A DNA stretch of 64,000 nt from Rhizobium sp. 18065 (GCF_902706095.1 NZ_CACSJP010000002.1:248001-312000), one strand, 5' to 3'; counted from the first letter of the stretch, positions 27,465 to 37,230 are shown. The notes: generated by a model from the sequence alone, not told the origin. Made by a program: numbers and translations.

Positions 27465-28277
27465 ATGGCTTCTCGCAATTCTTCCCTTCTCTTCTCGGCC
27501 TTCCTCACCGTCATGGCAGCATTCGGGCCGTCATCGGCCGAAGCCGGTCGCGCCCATGTGATCCTCGACGCCAATACCGGACAGATTCTGGAAGCCGAAA
27601 ACGCCGACGCGATCAACTATCCGGCGTCGCTGACCAAGATGATGACGCTCTACCTGACCTTCGAGGCCCTGCATCAGAAACGCTTCGGCTGGGATGACCG
27701 CCTGGTGATGTCGGAAAACGCCGAGAGCAAGGAACCCTATAAATTTGCAGTGGGTGCCGGCAACAAGATCACCGTGCGTGAAGCCGTCATGGGCATGATC
27801 GTATTGTCGACCAATGACGCGGCTGTCGCAGTGGCGGAAACGCTTGCCGGCTCCGAGCAGGCATTCGGCCAGATGATGACCGCCAAGGCCCGCGCGCTGG
27901 GCATGACCAGCACCGTCTTCACCAATCCGGCTGGCTTGCCGGACCCCAACCAGGTGACCACGGCCGCCGACATGGCGCGGCTTGGTCTGGCGCTGATGCG
28001 TGATTATCCGGAAGAGTACAAACTGTTTTCCACGACCCGCTTCACCTTTCGCAGCATGAAATTCCGCGGGCACAACAAGCTGCTTTCCACTTACCCGGGT
28101 GCAGACGGCATCAAGACCGGCTATACCAAGGCCTCGGGTTACAATCTCGTCAGTTCTGCCAGCAATGGCGGCCGCCGCGTCGTCGGTGTCGTCCTCGGCG
28201 GCGACAGTGCAGCCGAACGTGACGACCAGATGGCAGCCCTGTTCGACAAATATCTGGGCGCGCAGTCCGGACAATAA
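27465..28277 (+). CDS. D-alanyl-D-alanine carboxypeptidase, S11 family (short)
   Basis: Trims pentapeptide side chains of peptidoglycan in the periplasm. The 270-residue product has a signal peptide (about 1-27, cleaved near SSAEA-GR) and the three penicillin-binding motifs: SLTK at 55-58, STN at 115-117 and KTG at 217-219. It ends soon after the catalytic domain, lacking the C-terminal PBP5-like domain and membrane anchor usual in DacA (about 380 residues or more). The ATG at 27465 has caggac upstream; a GTG at 27450 is possible. Confidence 0.92.
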   Translation: MASRNSSLLFSAFLTVMAAFGPSSAEAGRAHVILDANTGQILEAENADAINYPASLTKMMTLYLTFEALHQKRFGWDDRLVMSENAESKEPYKFAVGAGNKITVREAVMGMIVLSTNDAAVAVAETLAGSEQAFGQMMTAKARALGMTSTVFTNPAGLPDPNQVTTAADMARLGLALMRDYPEEYKLFSTTRFTFRSMKFRGHNKLLSTYPGADGIKTGYTKASGYNLVSSASNGGRRVVGVVLGGDSAAERDDQMAALFDKYLGAQSGQ

Positions 28278-28301
28278 CCTCTTCAGAGATCGGATAGCCC
28301 C

Positions 28302-29540
28302 ATGACCGATACCGTCCTCGACCGCTTTCTTCGCTATGTGGTGATCGACACCCAGTCCGATGCCAAGTCGTCTGCCCAGCCATCGACGGAAAAGCAGAAG
28401 GATCTGGGGCGCGTGCTCGTACAGGAATTGCTGGCGCTTGGCTTGCCTGACGCCCACCTCGACGAACACGGCAATATTTATGCGACGATCCCGGCCAATA
28501 CCGACAAGCCTGTACCGGTCATCTGCTTCTGCTCGCATATGGACACCGCCCCAGACTTTACCGGCACCAATGTCAGGCCGCAGATCGTCCGCAACTATCG
28601 CGGCGGCGACATCAGACTGACCGGCGACGCAGCCCAGGTCATCCGGGTCGAAAGCCATCCACAACTGAAGAAGCAGATCGGCAACGATATCGTCACGACT
28701 GACGGCACCACCCTCTTGGGCGCCGACGACAAGGCCGGCATTGCCGAGATCATGACGGCTGCAGAAACCTTGCTGGCCAATCCAGACATTAAGCACGGCA
28801 CGATCAAGATCCTGTTCACCACTGACGAAGAGATCGGCCGCGGCGCCGACAAGGTGGATCTCGCCAAGCTCGGCGCCCGCTTTGCCTATACGCTCGACGG
28901 CAGCACGGTCGGCGAGATCGAGAACGAGACCTTCTCTGCCGACGGCGTCGAGATCGATATCACTGGCGTCGCCATGCATCCGGGCTATGCCAAGGGCAAG
29001 ATGGAAAATGCCATCAAGATCGCCAGCGACATCGTGGCGCGCCTGCCCCGCGACCTAACGCCCGAGGCGACCGAGGGCAAGCAGGGCTTCATCCACCCGA
29101 CGAATGTCAGCGGCGCGATGGAAAGCGCCCATATCGGATTGATCATCCGCGATTTCACCGACGAAGGATTGGTGGAAAAAGAACAACTGCTGGAAGACAT
29201 CACCAAGGACGTGATGAAGACCTATCCGGGCTCCAGCTACACATTCAAGGTCAAGCAGCAGTACCGCAACATGAAGCAGGTGCTCGACCAGCATCCCGAG
29301 GTCGTCGACAATCTCGCCGAAGCTGTGCGGCGCATCGGACTGGAACCCAAGCTGCACAGCATCCGCGGCGGCACCGACGGCTCACGCCTGTCGTTCATGG
29401 GCCTGCCCTGCCCCAATATCTATACCGGCGGCCATGCCTATCACTCACCGCTTGAATGGGTCAGCGTCCAGGACATGGAAACGGCAGCGAATACCATTGT
29501 CGAACTGGCCAAGGTCTGGGAAGAGCGGACGGCGGCCTGA
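28302..29540 (+). CDS. pepT: peptidase T (tripeptidase)
   Basis: A 412-residue M20-family zinc aminopeptidase that releases N-terminal residues from tripeptides in the cytosol. Metal and catalytic landmarks: HMDTAPD, TLLGADDKAGIAEI, the Glu pair in TTDEEIGRGADKV, and GGTDGSRLSFMGLPCPNIYTGG near the C-terminus (given as scattered landmarks). Length matches PepT. It starts 24 bases after the carboxypeptidase gene, probably the same transcript. Confidence 0.94.
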   Translation: MTDTVLDRFLRYVVIDTQSDAKSSAQPSTEKQKDLGRVLVQELLALGLPDAHLDEHGNIYATIPANTDKPVPVICFCSHMDTAPDFTGTNVRPQIVRNYRGGDIRLTGDAAQVIRVESHPQLKKQIGNDIVTTDGTTLLGADDKAGIAEIMTAAETLLANPDIKHGTIKILFTTDEEIGRGADKVDLAKLGARFAYTLDGSTVGEIENETFSADGVEIDITGVAMHPGYAKGKMENAIKIASDIVARLPRDLTPEATEGKQGFIHPTNVSGAMESAHIGLIIRDFTDEGLVEKEQLLEDITKDVMKTYPGSSYTFKVKQQYRNMKQVLDQHPEVVDNLAEAVRRIGLEPKLHSIRGGTDGSRLSFMGLPCPNIYTGGHAYHSPLEWVSVQDMETAANTIVELAKVWEERTAA

Positions 29541-29553
29541 TAGCCGAAACGGC

Positions 29554-29574
29554 AACGGGGCGCCCGGCCCCGTT
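29554..29574. terminator. hairpin between convergent pepT and HerA-like genes
   Basis: Perfect 8-bp stem AACGGGGC/GCCCCGTT with loop GCCCG, lying between the two stop codons. No T run on either strand, so its strength is uncertain. Confidence 0.45.
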
Positions 29575-29581
29575 CACGGCG

Positions 29582-31120
29582 TCACTCGGCGGCCGACTGC
29601 GTCGGCGCGTCTACATCAAGCAGGTTAGGATCGCCCGGCTGGGTCTCCGCTTCGAGATCCGGAAACGCGACGATACGCTTGCCGGAAAAATCCGTATGCA
29701 CCACGACAAGCCCCTGCTCCTCGAAATAGCCGAGCAGACGCCGCGCCCGGCGGGACGAATGAGTGCCATAGGCCTTGGCGATCCGGTGATCGGAAGGGCA
29801 TTCTTCCGACAGCAGAGCCGCCTTTGCCAGAAGCAGGAAGACACCCTGCAGGTCGTCCGAGACACGCACCGACAGATCGAGTGCCATCGCCCAACCGGCG
29901 CTGGCCGCCGTTTCCTCATCGACGCCGGAACGCGAGATCGCCACACGGCGACGAAACTCGCCCATCGGCATTGGTGGCCCCGACACCCGCCGCATCCGGG
30001 CCCGCACGAGAAACTCCTGGTAAAGCACACTGTCTGTGCGATAGGCAGCCTGCGGGTCACCGAGAATTTCCGCCAGAACGGCAGCCAGCCGCTCCTCGCG
30101 CTCCTCGGATGACATTTCTGCGCCGCGCGATGGCGCCCCCGGCTCGCTGCCGCCGACCGGTGACATGGCAGCCGGCGTCGAGCGTGACAGTTCAGCCAGG
30201 ATATCGGTCGTTGGACGCGGCGCCGGTGGTGCACGGCGCACGATAGGCCGGGTGAATTCTTCCGGATCCGGCGTGAAGATCAGATCCTCGACATCCGGCA
30301 ATGCGTCCGGCAGCGGCATCAGCTTCGGGCTGGACGAACGCGCCGATGTCTCCACGTCGCCAATCACGATCGGCAAGGGACGGCGCGACAACGCCGGGCC
30401 AAGCGCCACGAAATTGCCGCGCTGCAGATCGCGGAACATCTCGGCCTGACGACGGTCCATACCGAGTAGATCGGCAGCACGCGCCATGTCGATATCGAGA
30501 AATGTGCGGCCCATCAGGAAGTTAGACGCTTCCGCCGCCACGTTCTTCGCCAGCTTGGCAAGGCGCTGGGTGGCGATGACCCCGGCTAGCCCGCGTTTAC
30601 GGCCACGGCACATCAGGTTCGTCATGGCGCCGAGCGACATCTTGCGCGCATCTTCCGAGACATCGCCGCCAACCGCCGGGGCAAACATCTGCGCCTCGTC
30701 GACCACGACCAGAACCGGAAACCAGAATTCGCGGTCTGCATCGAACATGCCGTTGAGGAAGGCAGCGGCGGCACGCATCTGCTGCTCGACATCGAGCCCC
30801 TCCAGCGTCAATACGCAGGACACCCGGTGCCGGCGGATGCGGTCGGCGATACCGGCAAGTTCGGCTTCGCTGCGCTCACCATCGACGACGACATGGCCGT
30901 ACCGATCCGACAGCGTGACGAAGTCACCCTCGGGATCAATGATGACCTGCTGCACCCATTGGGCGGACTGTTCCAGCAGGCGACGCAGGAGATGCGACTT
31001 GCCCGAGCCGGAATTGCCCTGAACGAGCAGACGCGTAGCGAGAAGTTCCTCGATGTCGAGCTTCGCCGAAGCGCCGCCCGTCAGGGTTCCCATATCGATT
31101 CCGACCTGCACCAATGCCAC
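29582..31120 (-). CDS. HerA-like/DUF87 P-loop ATPase
   Basis: A 512-residue ATPase. Walker A GNSGSGKS at 35-42, Walker B VLVVVDEAQ at 136-144, then the CRGRKRGLAGVIATQRLAKL segment typical of HerA/FtsK-superfamily translocases. After residue 290 a proline/charged linker leads to a C-terminal region resembling a winged helix (around 455-495). No NurA nuclease gene is adjacent, so it is not a standard HerA-NurA pair. It opens with GTG at 31120; TTG or GTG codons two or three residues later suit the gagg ribosome site as well. Function unknown; probably DNA or protein remodelling. Confidence 0.8.
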   Translation of the reverse strand: MALVQVGIDMGTLTGGASAKLDIEELLATRLLVQGNSGSGKSHLLRRLLEQSAQWVQQVIIDPEGDFVTLSDRYGHVVVDGERSEAELAGIADRIRRHRVSCVLTLEGLDVEQQMRAAAAFLNGMFDADREFWFPVLVVVDEAQMFAPAVGGDVSEDARKMSLGAMTNLMCRGRKRGLAGVIATQRLAKLAKNVAAEASNFLMGRTFLDIDMARAADLLGMDRRQAEMFRDLQRGNFVALGPALSRRPLPIVIGDVETSARSSSPKLMPLPDALPDVEDLIFTPDPEEFTRPIVRRAPPAPRPTTDILAELSRSTPAAMSPVGGSEPGAPSRGAEMSSEEREERLAAVLAEILGDPQAAYRTDSVLYQEFLVRARMRRVSGPPMPMGEFRRRVAISRSGVDEETAASAGWAMALDLSVRVSDDLQGVFLLLAKAALLSEECPSDHRIAKAYGTHSSRRARRLLGYFEEQGLVVVHTDFSGKRIVAFPDLEAETQPGDPNLLDVDAPTQSAAE

Positions 31121-31282
31121 CTCGTTAGCTCACGCGCTCGCCGCACGCCCGGATCGCCAGACGTCCCACAGATGCTTTAGCAAATATTTCACCAATCAGC
31201 GTCGCGAAACACGCCGCCATCAACAGGCAATTATGCCGCTTTGGCAGACAAAATTTCGCGGGCTCGACTCTTCTCCCCGCTT

Positions 31283-31380
31283 ATGACCCATACTGATGCA
31301 GCTGCAGTATCGAATGCGAGCGGCAATCAACTCTCGGACTGAGCCAAAAGCTCCGGTGGGCAGGTCCACCGGAGCTTTTT
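31283..31380 (+). ncRNA. possible small plus-strand transcript ending at a terminator
   Basis: No annotated-size gene lies on the plus strand before the strong terminator at 31346. The interval holds only a 19-codon frame (31283-31342) whose stop is 3 bases before the terminator stem. Either this is a tiny ORF, a small RNA, or the terminator serves only the minus-strand DUF1127-like gene. The start of such an RNA cannot be fixed by eye. Confidence 0.25.
31346..31380. terminator. strong bidirectional terminator
   Basis: Perfect 14-bp stem AAAAGCTCCGGTGG/CCACCGGAGCTTTT (31346-31359 and 31366-31379) with a 6-base loop and T run on the plus strand; the A run serves the minus strand, where the DUF1127-like gene ends 10 bases away. 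Confidence 0.9.
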
Positions 31381-31389
31381 CAGCGACCA

Positions 31390-31626
31390 TCACAAACGGA
31401 TGTCCCACAGGGAGAACCGCGAAGGTAGCCGCCAGTTTTCCTGAGCGTCAAGACCGATGTCCTGGCGCATGCGATCGGACAGGCCGTCAACCGAATTGGA
31501 TTTCCGCCGCTGTGTCCATGCAACATGGATCAAGGTGCGGGCAGCCGCCCAGACGCCGAATTTCCGGCAGAGTTCATCGACCGTAGCCGTCAGGGTGTCA
31601 ACAACTATAGATTGCTCTTTGTGCAT
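31390..31626 (-). CDS. small DUF1127-like protein
   Basis: A 78-residue protein with WAAARTLIHVAWTQRRKSN and a C-terminal DGLSDRMRQDIGLDAQENW, which resembles the short conserved block of DUF1127 (L-x-D-RxLxDIG). It has ggacgg before the ATG and a strong terminator directly after it. Similar small proteins in Rhizobiales are regulators or RNA-binding proteins. Confidence is moderate since the match is short. Confidence 0.65.
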   Translation of the reverse strand: MHKEQSIVVDTLTATVDELCRKFGVWAAARTLIHVAWTQRRKSNSVDGLSDRMRQDIGLDAQENWRLPSRFSLWDIRL

Positions 31627-32074
31627 AGCTTTTCCGTCCCGGCGCAGCGAAGCGAAGCGACCAGGTCCTCTAGATGAAAAAACACGGAGAGACGGACAAG
31701 CAAACGCAATTGCGCGCTGTCAGCCGATCACGTTAGTTTTGTTGAAAATGGCGCCAGACGCCGGAAATCCTGTACGGAAAAGACCGTTCAGGCGGTGGTT
31801 CGTGGCATAAAGGCGCAAATAGCCCCTGCGGTGAACACCGATCCGCCAGAGAGGCGCATATATACAGAATGAATAATCATTGACGCCTCCTGTTGCTTGA
31901 ATTGCGGATGTGCAGAAGATTACACAAGAAAAAGCAATGGACAAGATCACAATTTCGGATTGTAAATTTTGCCGGATTTTAGTTGCCCAAAAGCAACACT
32001 CCGCAGACCGGTCCCGGTTGCGGAGCGTTGCTTCGGATCCAAATTCGAATCTTGTCTGGCTTTGCCCTTCGGCG
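31627..32074. other. intergenic stretch with one small ORF
   Basis: About 450 bases between the DUF1127-like gene and the CNNM-type gene, both on the minus strand. It contains the 30-codon ORF at 31788-31880, with a candidate promoter upstream of it on the minus strand (TTGTCC, 16 bases, TAATCT near 31920-31950). No RNA gene or terminator recognised in the remainder. Confidence 0.4.
31788..31880 (-). CDS. 30-residue peptide ORF with strong ribosome site
   Basis: ATG at 31880 preceded by AGGAGG with a 5-base spacer, among the best ribosome sites in the window. The product is MIIHSVYMRLSGG followed by a mildly hydrophobic FTAGAICAFMP and a TTA end. Too short for domain analysis; it could be a small membrane peptide or a leader for the downstream DUF1127-like gene about 160 bases away. 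Confidence 0.4.
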   Translation of the reverse strand: MIIHSVYMRLSGGSVFTAGAICAFMPRTTA

Positions 32075-33373
32075 TCAGTCCCCCGGCCCGACCGGTGACA
32101 CCAGCAGCTTGTCGATCCGGCGTCCGTCGAGATCAATCACTTCGAAGCGCCAGTTGTTCTTGACGAAGCTCTCGCCAAGTTCCGGGATCCGCTTCATCTC
32201 TGCGATCACAAAGCCTGCAACAGTGGTATAATCCCGATCGGCATCGATCGGCACGCGGATGCGATCGATGAATTCATCAATCGGCGTCCAGCCGGCCACC
32301 AGATAGGAACCGTCCTCGCGCAGGACCAGCGAAGGCTCGCCCTCGTTGTCATCCTGGAATGCCCCGGTGATCGCCTCGAGAATGTCGCCGGAGGTGATGA
32401 TACCTTCGAAATGACCGTATTCGTCATAGACCAGCACCATGTGCAACGAGGTCTTGCGCATCGCCTGAATGATATCGATCGCCCCGGCAAGATCCGACAC
32501 GATCGGCACTTCGCTGACCAGTGTGCGGATGTCCACGGTTGTCCCAAGCGCGATGGCCTCATAGACCTTCTTGACGAACAATACGCCGATGATCTCGTCG
32601 GAATCGCCCGAACGAACCGGCAGGCGCGAATGCTGGCTGTCGCGCAGCGATTCCTTCAACTCGTCGAGCGTATCCTTCACATCGAGCATCTCGACGTCGC
32701 GGCGCGGTGTCATCAGACCGCGGGCAGTACGGTCTGCAAGGCGCATGACGCCCGAGATCATCGCTGATTCTTCCGATTCGATGACGCCGGCGCTATGCGC
32801 TTCGGCGAGAACCGTCTTGATTTCTTCATCCGTTACCGTGCCAGCCGATACACCCTGCTGGCCAAGCAGCGACAGGATCAGTTTGCCGGATCCATTCAGC
32901 AGCCACACAAGCGGAGCCGACACCTTTGACAGAACGAGCATCGACATGGCGACGCGCGCGGCAACCGCTTCCGGATTACGCAGCGCAATCTGCTTGGGAA
33001 CAAGCTCGCCGACAATCAGCGACAGATAGGTGATCATCATGACGACGAAACCAACGCCGACAGCATCCGAAACACCGTTGGACACGCCCTGAACCTCAAG
33101 CCAGTCCGAAAGCCGAGCCCCGAGGGTAGCTCCAGAAAATGCGCCGGACAGGACGCCGACAAGGGTGATGCCGATCTGGACTGTCGAGAGAAAACGGCCC
33201 GGATCTTCCGCCAGCCGGATGGCAACAAGCGCACCGTGGTTTCCCAGTTCGCTCATTACCTTGAGACGTGCGGGTCGCGATGAGACTACGGCGAGTTCAG
33301 ACATGGCCAACACGCCATTCAGCAGCGTCAGGAATACGACAATCGATATCTCGGTTAACAAGACTGCGAGCAA
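32075..33373 (-). CDS. CNNM/CorC (HlyC) family transporter
   Basis: A 432-residue protein with an N-terminal DUF21 membrane domain (three to four helices, about 5-150, with NGVLAMSELAVVSSR), paired CBS domains (about 200-320, with LMTPRRDVEMLD and the MHxV-type second CBS) and a C-terminal CorC_HlyC domain (about 345-430). Members export or regulate Mg2+/Co2+; the older name is hemolysin. The start is uncertain: TTG at 33373 is too near the GAGGAG site, and a TTG four codons later (33361) is also possible. Confidence 0.88.
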   Translation of the reverse strand: MLAVLLTEISIVVFLTLLNGVLAMSELAVVSSRPARLKVMSELGNHGALVAIRLAEDPGRFLSTVQIGITLVGVLSGAFSGATLGARLSDWLEVQGVSNGVSDAVGVGFVVMMITYLSLIVGELVPKQIALRNPEAVAARVAMSMLVLSKVSAPLVWLLNGSGKLILSLLGQQGVSAGTVTDEEIKTVLAEAHSAGVIESEESAMISGVMRLADRTARGLMTPRRDVEMLDVKDTLDELKESLRDSQHSRLPVRSGDSDEIIGVLFVKKVYEAIALGTTVDIRTLVSEVPIVSDLAGAIDIIQAMRKTSLHMVLVYDEYGHFEGIITSGDILEAITGAFQDDNEGEPSLVLREDGSYLVAGWTPIDEFIDRIRVPIDADRDYTTVAGFVIAEMKRIPELGESFVKNNWRFEVIDLDGRRIDKLLVSPVGPGD

Positions 33374-33445
33374 AGCTCCTCTACACCGGCTAAGCGTCCG
33401 GCAACGGCTCGACCTCTAGCACACCGACATACTGATCCAAAGGCT

Positions 33446-34279
33446 CTATCGGCAAAACCCGGCATGATCGGCGGATGCTATCGACAGTCCCATGCCCTGC
33501 ATCAGCCTGCGGGTCGAAAAATTGGGGCACCCTGAGGTAAATACGGCAAAGTCGAACCCATCGGGATGCTCTGCCCCCTCGATCAGTGGGACCATGCGTC
33601 GCGCCTGTCGCGCAATCGCTTCGGCCGGATCCAGCCAGTCGACCGGCCATGGAGCAAGGCGGCGAAAGACATTGGCGAGGAACGGATAATGCGTGCAGGC
33701 AAGCACGACGATATCGGTCCGCCGTCCCTCCTTGTCGACAAAACACGGTGCGATTTCCGCAAGCACCTGCGCATCATCCAGCGTCTCGCCGCGAATATAG
33801 GCTTCCGCCATGCGCGCCAGGTTTTCCGAGCCGACCAGCCGGACATGGCACTGGCTGGCAAAAGACTGGATGAGATCACGGGTGTAGGCGCGCTTGACAG
33901 TGCCGGGGGTCGCCAGCACCGAAACAAGGCCGGAGCGCGTGCGCTCGGCTGCGGGCTTGACAGCCGGCACTGTCCCGATAAAGCGCATCGCGGGAAAGGC
34001 GGCGCGCAGATCGGCGCCAGCCAGCGTAAACGCCGTATTGCAGGCAACAATCACCGCTTCCGGATCATATGCGGCGAGCAGATCGCTGAACAGGGAAACT
34101 ATACGCGCCTTGAGCGGCTCTTCCTCCCAGCCGCCATAGGGAAAACCGGCATCGTCGGCGACATAAATGAAGCCGCGCTCCGGCATCAACAGCCGAGCCT
34201 CGCGAAGAACTGTCAGGCCACCGATGCCGGAATCAAACACCAGAACCGGTTTCAGCTCACTCGTTGTCGCCGCTGTCAT
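33446..34279 (-). CDS. murI: glutamate racemase
   Basis: Makes D-glutamate for peptidoglycan. The 277-residue product has [10 protein letters not shown] at the N-terminus and the two catalytic cysteines Cys80 (VACNTA) and Cys195 (LACTHYPF). Length is usual. It overlaps the 3' end of the upstream methyltransferase gene by 23 bases in another frame. Confidence 0.95.
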   Translation of the reverse strand: MTAATTSELKPVLVFDSGIGGLTVLREARLLMPERGFIYVADDAGFPYGGWEEEPLKARIVSLFSDLLAAYDPEAVIVACNTAFTLAGADLRAAFPAMRFIGTVPAVKPAAERTRSGLVSVLATPGTVKRAYTRDLIQSFASQCHVRLVGSENLARMAEAYIRGETLDDAQVLAEIAPCFVDKEGRRTDIVVLACTHYPFLANVFRRLAPWPVDWLDPAEAIARQARRMVPLIEGAEHPDGFDFAVFTSGCPNFSTRRLMQGMGLSIASADHAGFCR

Positions 34280-35096
34280 GCCGCTTGCTGCCCCTGGATA
34301 GCGCCGGATCTGGCGCGCCTGCTCCGCGTGGCCGGGACCGCTGGAACCGGTCGAGCGAAGAAATCACGCCACGCAAAACCTTGATCTCGGGCGAGGTAAA
34401 CGCGCGCCGCGAGAGAACAGCACGAAGGTTGTCGATCATTCTCGGCTTTTTCGAGGTCGGATGGAAATAGTTGCGCGCATCGAGCGCCTCTTCCAGATGA
34501 TCGAAAAGTCCGATGACCTCGTCCTTGGTCGCGGGCGCCTGCTCCACCGCGTCGAATGGCACAGCCTGAACGTCGTCCATGCTGGACTTCATCCATTCAT
34601 AGGACATCAACAGCACAGCCTGCGCAATGTTCAGCGATGCGAAGGCGGGATTGACCGGAAAGGTGACGATTTCGTCGGCAAGCGCCACATCCTCATTCGA
34701 CAGGCCGGATTTCTCCCTGCCGAACATGATGCCGGTCTTTTCGCCTGCGCTGAAGCGTCGACGCAATGTCGAGGCCGCCGTCACCGGCGATCGCACCGGC
34801 TTGAATCCATCGCGGAATCGGGCGGTTGTGGCATAGACGAAGTTGAGATCGGCCACAGCCTCTTCCAACGTCTCGAAGACGACGACGCCGTCGATCACAT
34901 GGTCTGCCTTGGACGCTGCAGACCGCGCCTTGTCGCTTGGCCAGCCATCTCGCGGTTTGACCAGTCGCAATTCGGCCAGACCGAAATTGGCCATGGCGCG
35001 CGCCACCATGCCGATGTTCTCACCCAGTTGCGGCTCGACCAGGATGATCGCCGGTCCCTCGGCCAGAAGTACGCGTTCGCTGTTGGTCCCTGCCAT
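34257..35096 (-). CDS. trmJ: TrmJ-type tRNA 2'-O-methyltransferase (SpoU family)
   Basis: A 279-residue SPOUT methyltransferase. The three SpoU motifs are visible: motif 1 [21 protein letters not shown], motif 2 [20 protein letters not shown] (both given as landmarks) and motif 3 [12 protein letters not shown]. This set with a C-terminal extension matches TrmJ, which methylates the ribose at position 32 of tRNA. ttcA at 23.3 kb thiolates the same tRNA position. ATG at 35096 chosen over a TTG five codons earlier. Confidence 0.85.
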   Translation of the reverse strand: MAGTNSERVLLAEGPAIILVEPQLGENIGMVARAMANFGLAELRLVKPRDGWPSDKARSAASKADHVIDGVVVFETLEEAVADLNFVYATTARFRDGFKPVRSPVTAASTLRRRFSAGEKTGIMFGREKSGLSNEDVALADEIVTFPVNPAFASLNIAQAVLLMSYEWMKSSMDDVQAVPFDAVEQAPATKDEVIGLFDHLEEALDARNYFHPTSKKPRMIDNLRAVLSRRAFTSPEIKVLRGVISSLDRFQRSRPRGAGAPDPALSRGSKRHDSGDNE

Positions 35097-35233
35097 ATTC
35101 GCCCGTCTCAATCCATATTTGCGGCCTCACTGACACAAACTGGCGGAAAAATCAAAAGCTGCGGAAATGCAAGATGCCGGACATTGCCGCGTTGGCTAAA
35201 TTCATCCTGTCGATGAGACTGAAGCGGTCGAGC

Positions 35234-35758
35234 CTACTGCCCGGCAATCGTTTTCAGTTCATCCTTGATCGATTGACCGGACTGACCGTTTTCGACCGGA
35301 TAGATGTCATCGACCACCGCGTGTCCGTTCTCCTCCAGGACGTGGAAAATCAGCACCGTATCTTGCCTGTATGCCGGATCATCACCCATGCATTCGCGGT
35401 TGTTGAACAGGGCCGTCACCTGCCCGTCTCCATCGTCCTCGATGCGTATATTCTGGAACGGACAACCATCCTGGCCTCTGGCAATCGGATCGTAGTCGAA
35501 GGGAAAGCCTGTGGTTTCGCCTTCCGGTAGATCATAGGCCGGGTATTTCGAGGCTTCGCGGTAGATTCTGGCGAAATCCGCACTAAAAATGCGATCCAGG
35601 CGATCTTCGGAAAAGACTTCCTTCTCGTTTCCGAAGGCTTCCTCCGTCCAGTTGCTCGCGGTCGCCTCGATGATTTCACGGACCGGGGCGGTCACGTCAG
35701 CAGCCAGCGCACCGACGCTGGAGACAACAAGCATCGAGGCGGCAATCAGGATTTTCAT
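35234..35758 (-). CDS. hypothetical secreted protein
   Basis: A 174-residue protein with a signal peptide (MKILIAASMLVVSSVGALA-AD). The mature part has one pair of Cys (CPFQ and ECMG), a likely disulfide, and an alpha/beta pattern resembling small periplasmic proteins of the DUF3828-like type, but I cannot confirm a family. ATG at 35758 has ggaa upstream; a longer start at 35770 adds four residues. Confidence 0.75.
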   Translation of the reverse strand: MKILIAASMLVVSSVGALAADVTAPVREIIEATASNWTEEAFGNEKEVFSEDRLDRIFSADFARIYREASKYPAYDLPEGETTGFPFDYDPIARGQDGCPFQNIRIEDDGDGQVTALFNNRECMGDDPAYRQDTVLIFHVLEENGHAVVDDIYPVENGQSGQSIKDELKTIAGQ

Positions 35759-35982
35759 GTCGGATTCCATAGGCAGATTGAATGTTGCGGCACTCTATAG
35801 CGGCGCTGCCAAAGCTCAATGTCGATAGACGAGCACATGAGACCTTTGTTGGTGTCAATTTGTGAATGAAATCGCGCTATCAGCCTGTGCCGGTGCTTTG
35901 CGTTCTCAACCGGGAATGCTATAGCCCAGCGAGCCGAACCAAGTGGGACGCTCGTCCCTATTCATTCCGAGCGAGGATATTC

Positions 35983-37197
35983 ATGAGCAAGATCAAGGTA
36001 GCCAACCCGGTCGTCGATCTCGACGGCGATGAGATGACCCGTATCATCTGGCAGTTCATCAAAGAAAAGCTGATCCTGCCCTACCTCGACCTCGACATCG
36101 AGTATTACGACCTCTCGGTCGAGAACCGCGACGCGACCTCCGACCAGGTCACCGTGGACGCCGCCCATGCGATCAAGAAGCACGGCGTCGGCATCAAGTG
36201 CGCGACGATCACGCCCGACGAAGACCGAGTCAAGGAATTCAACCTCAAGCAGATGTGGAAGTCGCCGAACGGCACGATCCGCAACATCCTCGGCGGCGTG
36301 ATCTTCCGCGAGCCGATCATCTGCAAGAACGTGCCCCGCCTCGTTCCCGGCTGGACCAAGCCGATCGTTGTTGGCCGTCACGCTTTCGGCGACCAGTACA
36401 AGGCAACCGACTTCAAGTTCCCCGGCAAGGGCAAGCTGACGATCAAGTTCGTTGGTGAAGACGGCCAGGTCATCGAGAAGGACGTTTTCGACGCTCCCGG
36501 CGCCGGCGTTGCGATGGCAATGTACAACCTCGACGAATCGATCCGCGAATTCGCCCGCGCTTCGATGATGTACGGCCTGATGCGCAAGTGGCCGGTCTAT
36601 CTGTCGACCAAGAACACCATCCTCAAGGCCTATGACGGCCGCTTCAAGGATATCTTCGAAGAAGTCTACCAGGCTGAATTCAAGGCGAAGTTCGACGAAG
36701 TCGGCATTACCTACGAACACCGCCTGATCGACGACATGGTCGCGTCCGCTCTGAAGTGGTCCGGCGGTTACGTCTGGGCCTGCAAGAACTACGACGGTGA
36801 CGTCCAGTCCGACACGGTTGCCCAGGGCTTCGGCTCGCTCGGCCTGATGACCTCGGTTCTGCTGTCGCCGGACGGCCGCACGGTCGAAGCCGAAGCTGCT
36901 CACGGCACCGTGACTCGTCACTACCGCCAGCATCAGAAGGGTCAGGAAACCTCGACCAACTCGATCGCTTCGATCTTCGCCTGGACACGTGGTCTCGCCC
37001 ACCGCGCCAAGCTCGACGACAACGCCGATCTGGCCCGCTTCTCCAGCACGCTGGAAAAGGTTTGCGTCGACACCGTCGAAGCCGGCTACATGACCAAGGA
37101 CCTGGCCCTGTTGATCGGTCCCGATCAGCCATGGCTCTCGACCACAGCCTTCCTCGACAAGGTCGATGAAAACCTGAAAAAGGCCATGGCAGCCTGA
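35983..37197 (+). CDS. icd: isocitrate dehydrogenase, NADP-dependent
   Basis: TCA-cycle enzyme, oxidative decarboxylation of isocitrate to 2-oxoglutarate. The 404-residue product is the eukaryotic-like homodimeric type typical of alphaproteobacteria: [39 protein letters not shown], and [14 protein letters not shown] near the C-terminus (NADP-binding). GAGG six bases before the ATG at 35983; an in-frame region upstream is non-coding. A strong terminator follows. Confidence 0.97.
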   Translation: MSKIKVANPVVDLDGDEMTRIIWQFIKEKLILPYLDLDIEYYDLSVENRDATSDQVTVDAAHAIKKHGVGIKCATITPDEDRVKEFNLKQMWKSPNGTIRNILGGVIFREPIICKNVPRLVPGWTKPIVVGRHAFGDQYKATDFKFPGKGKLTIKFVGEDGQVIEKDVFDAPGAGVAMAMYNLDESIREFARASMMYGLMRKWPVYLSTKNTILKAYDGRFKDIFEEVYQAEFKAKFDEVGITYEHRLIDDMVASALKWSGGYVWACKNYDGDVQSDTVAQGFGSLGLMTSVLLSPDGRTVEAEAAHGTVTRHYRQHQKGQETSTNSIASIFAWTRGLAHRAKLDDNADLARFSSTLEKVCVDTVEAGYMTKDLALLIGPDQPWLSTTAFLDKVDENLKKAMAA

Positions 37198-37230
37198 TTG
37201 GCGCCTGAATGACGATTGAATGAACATTGA

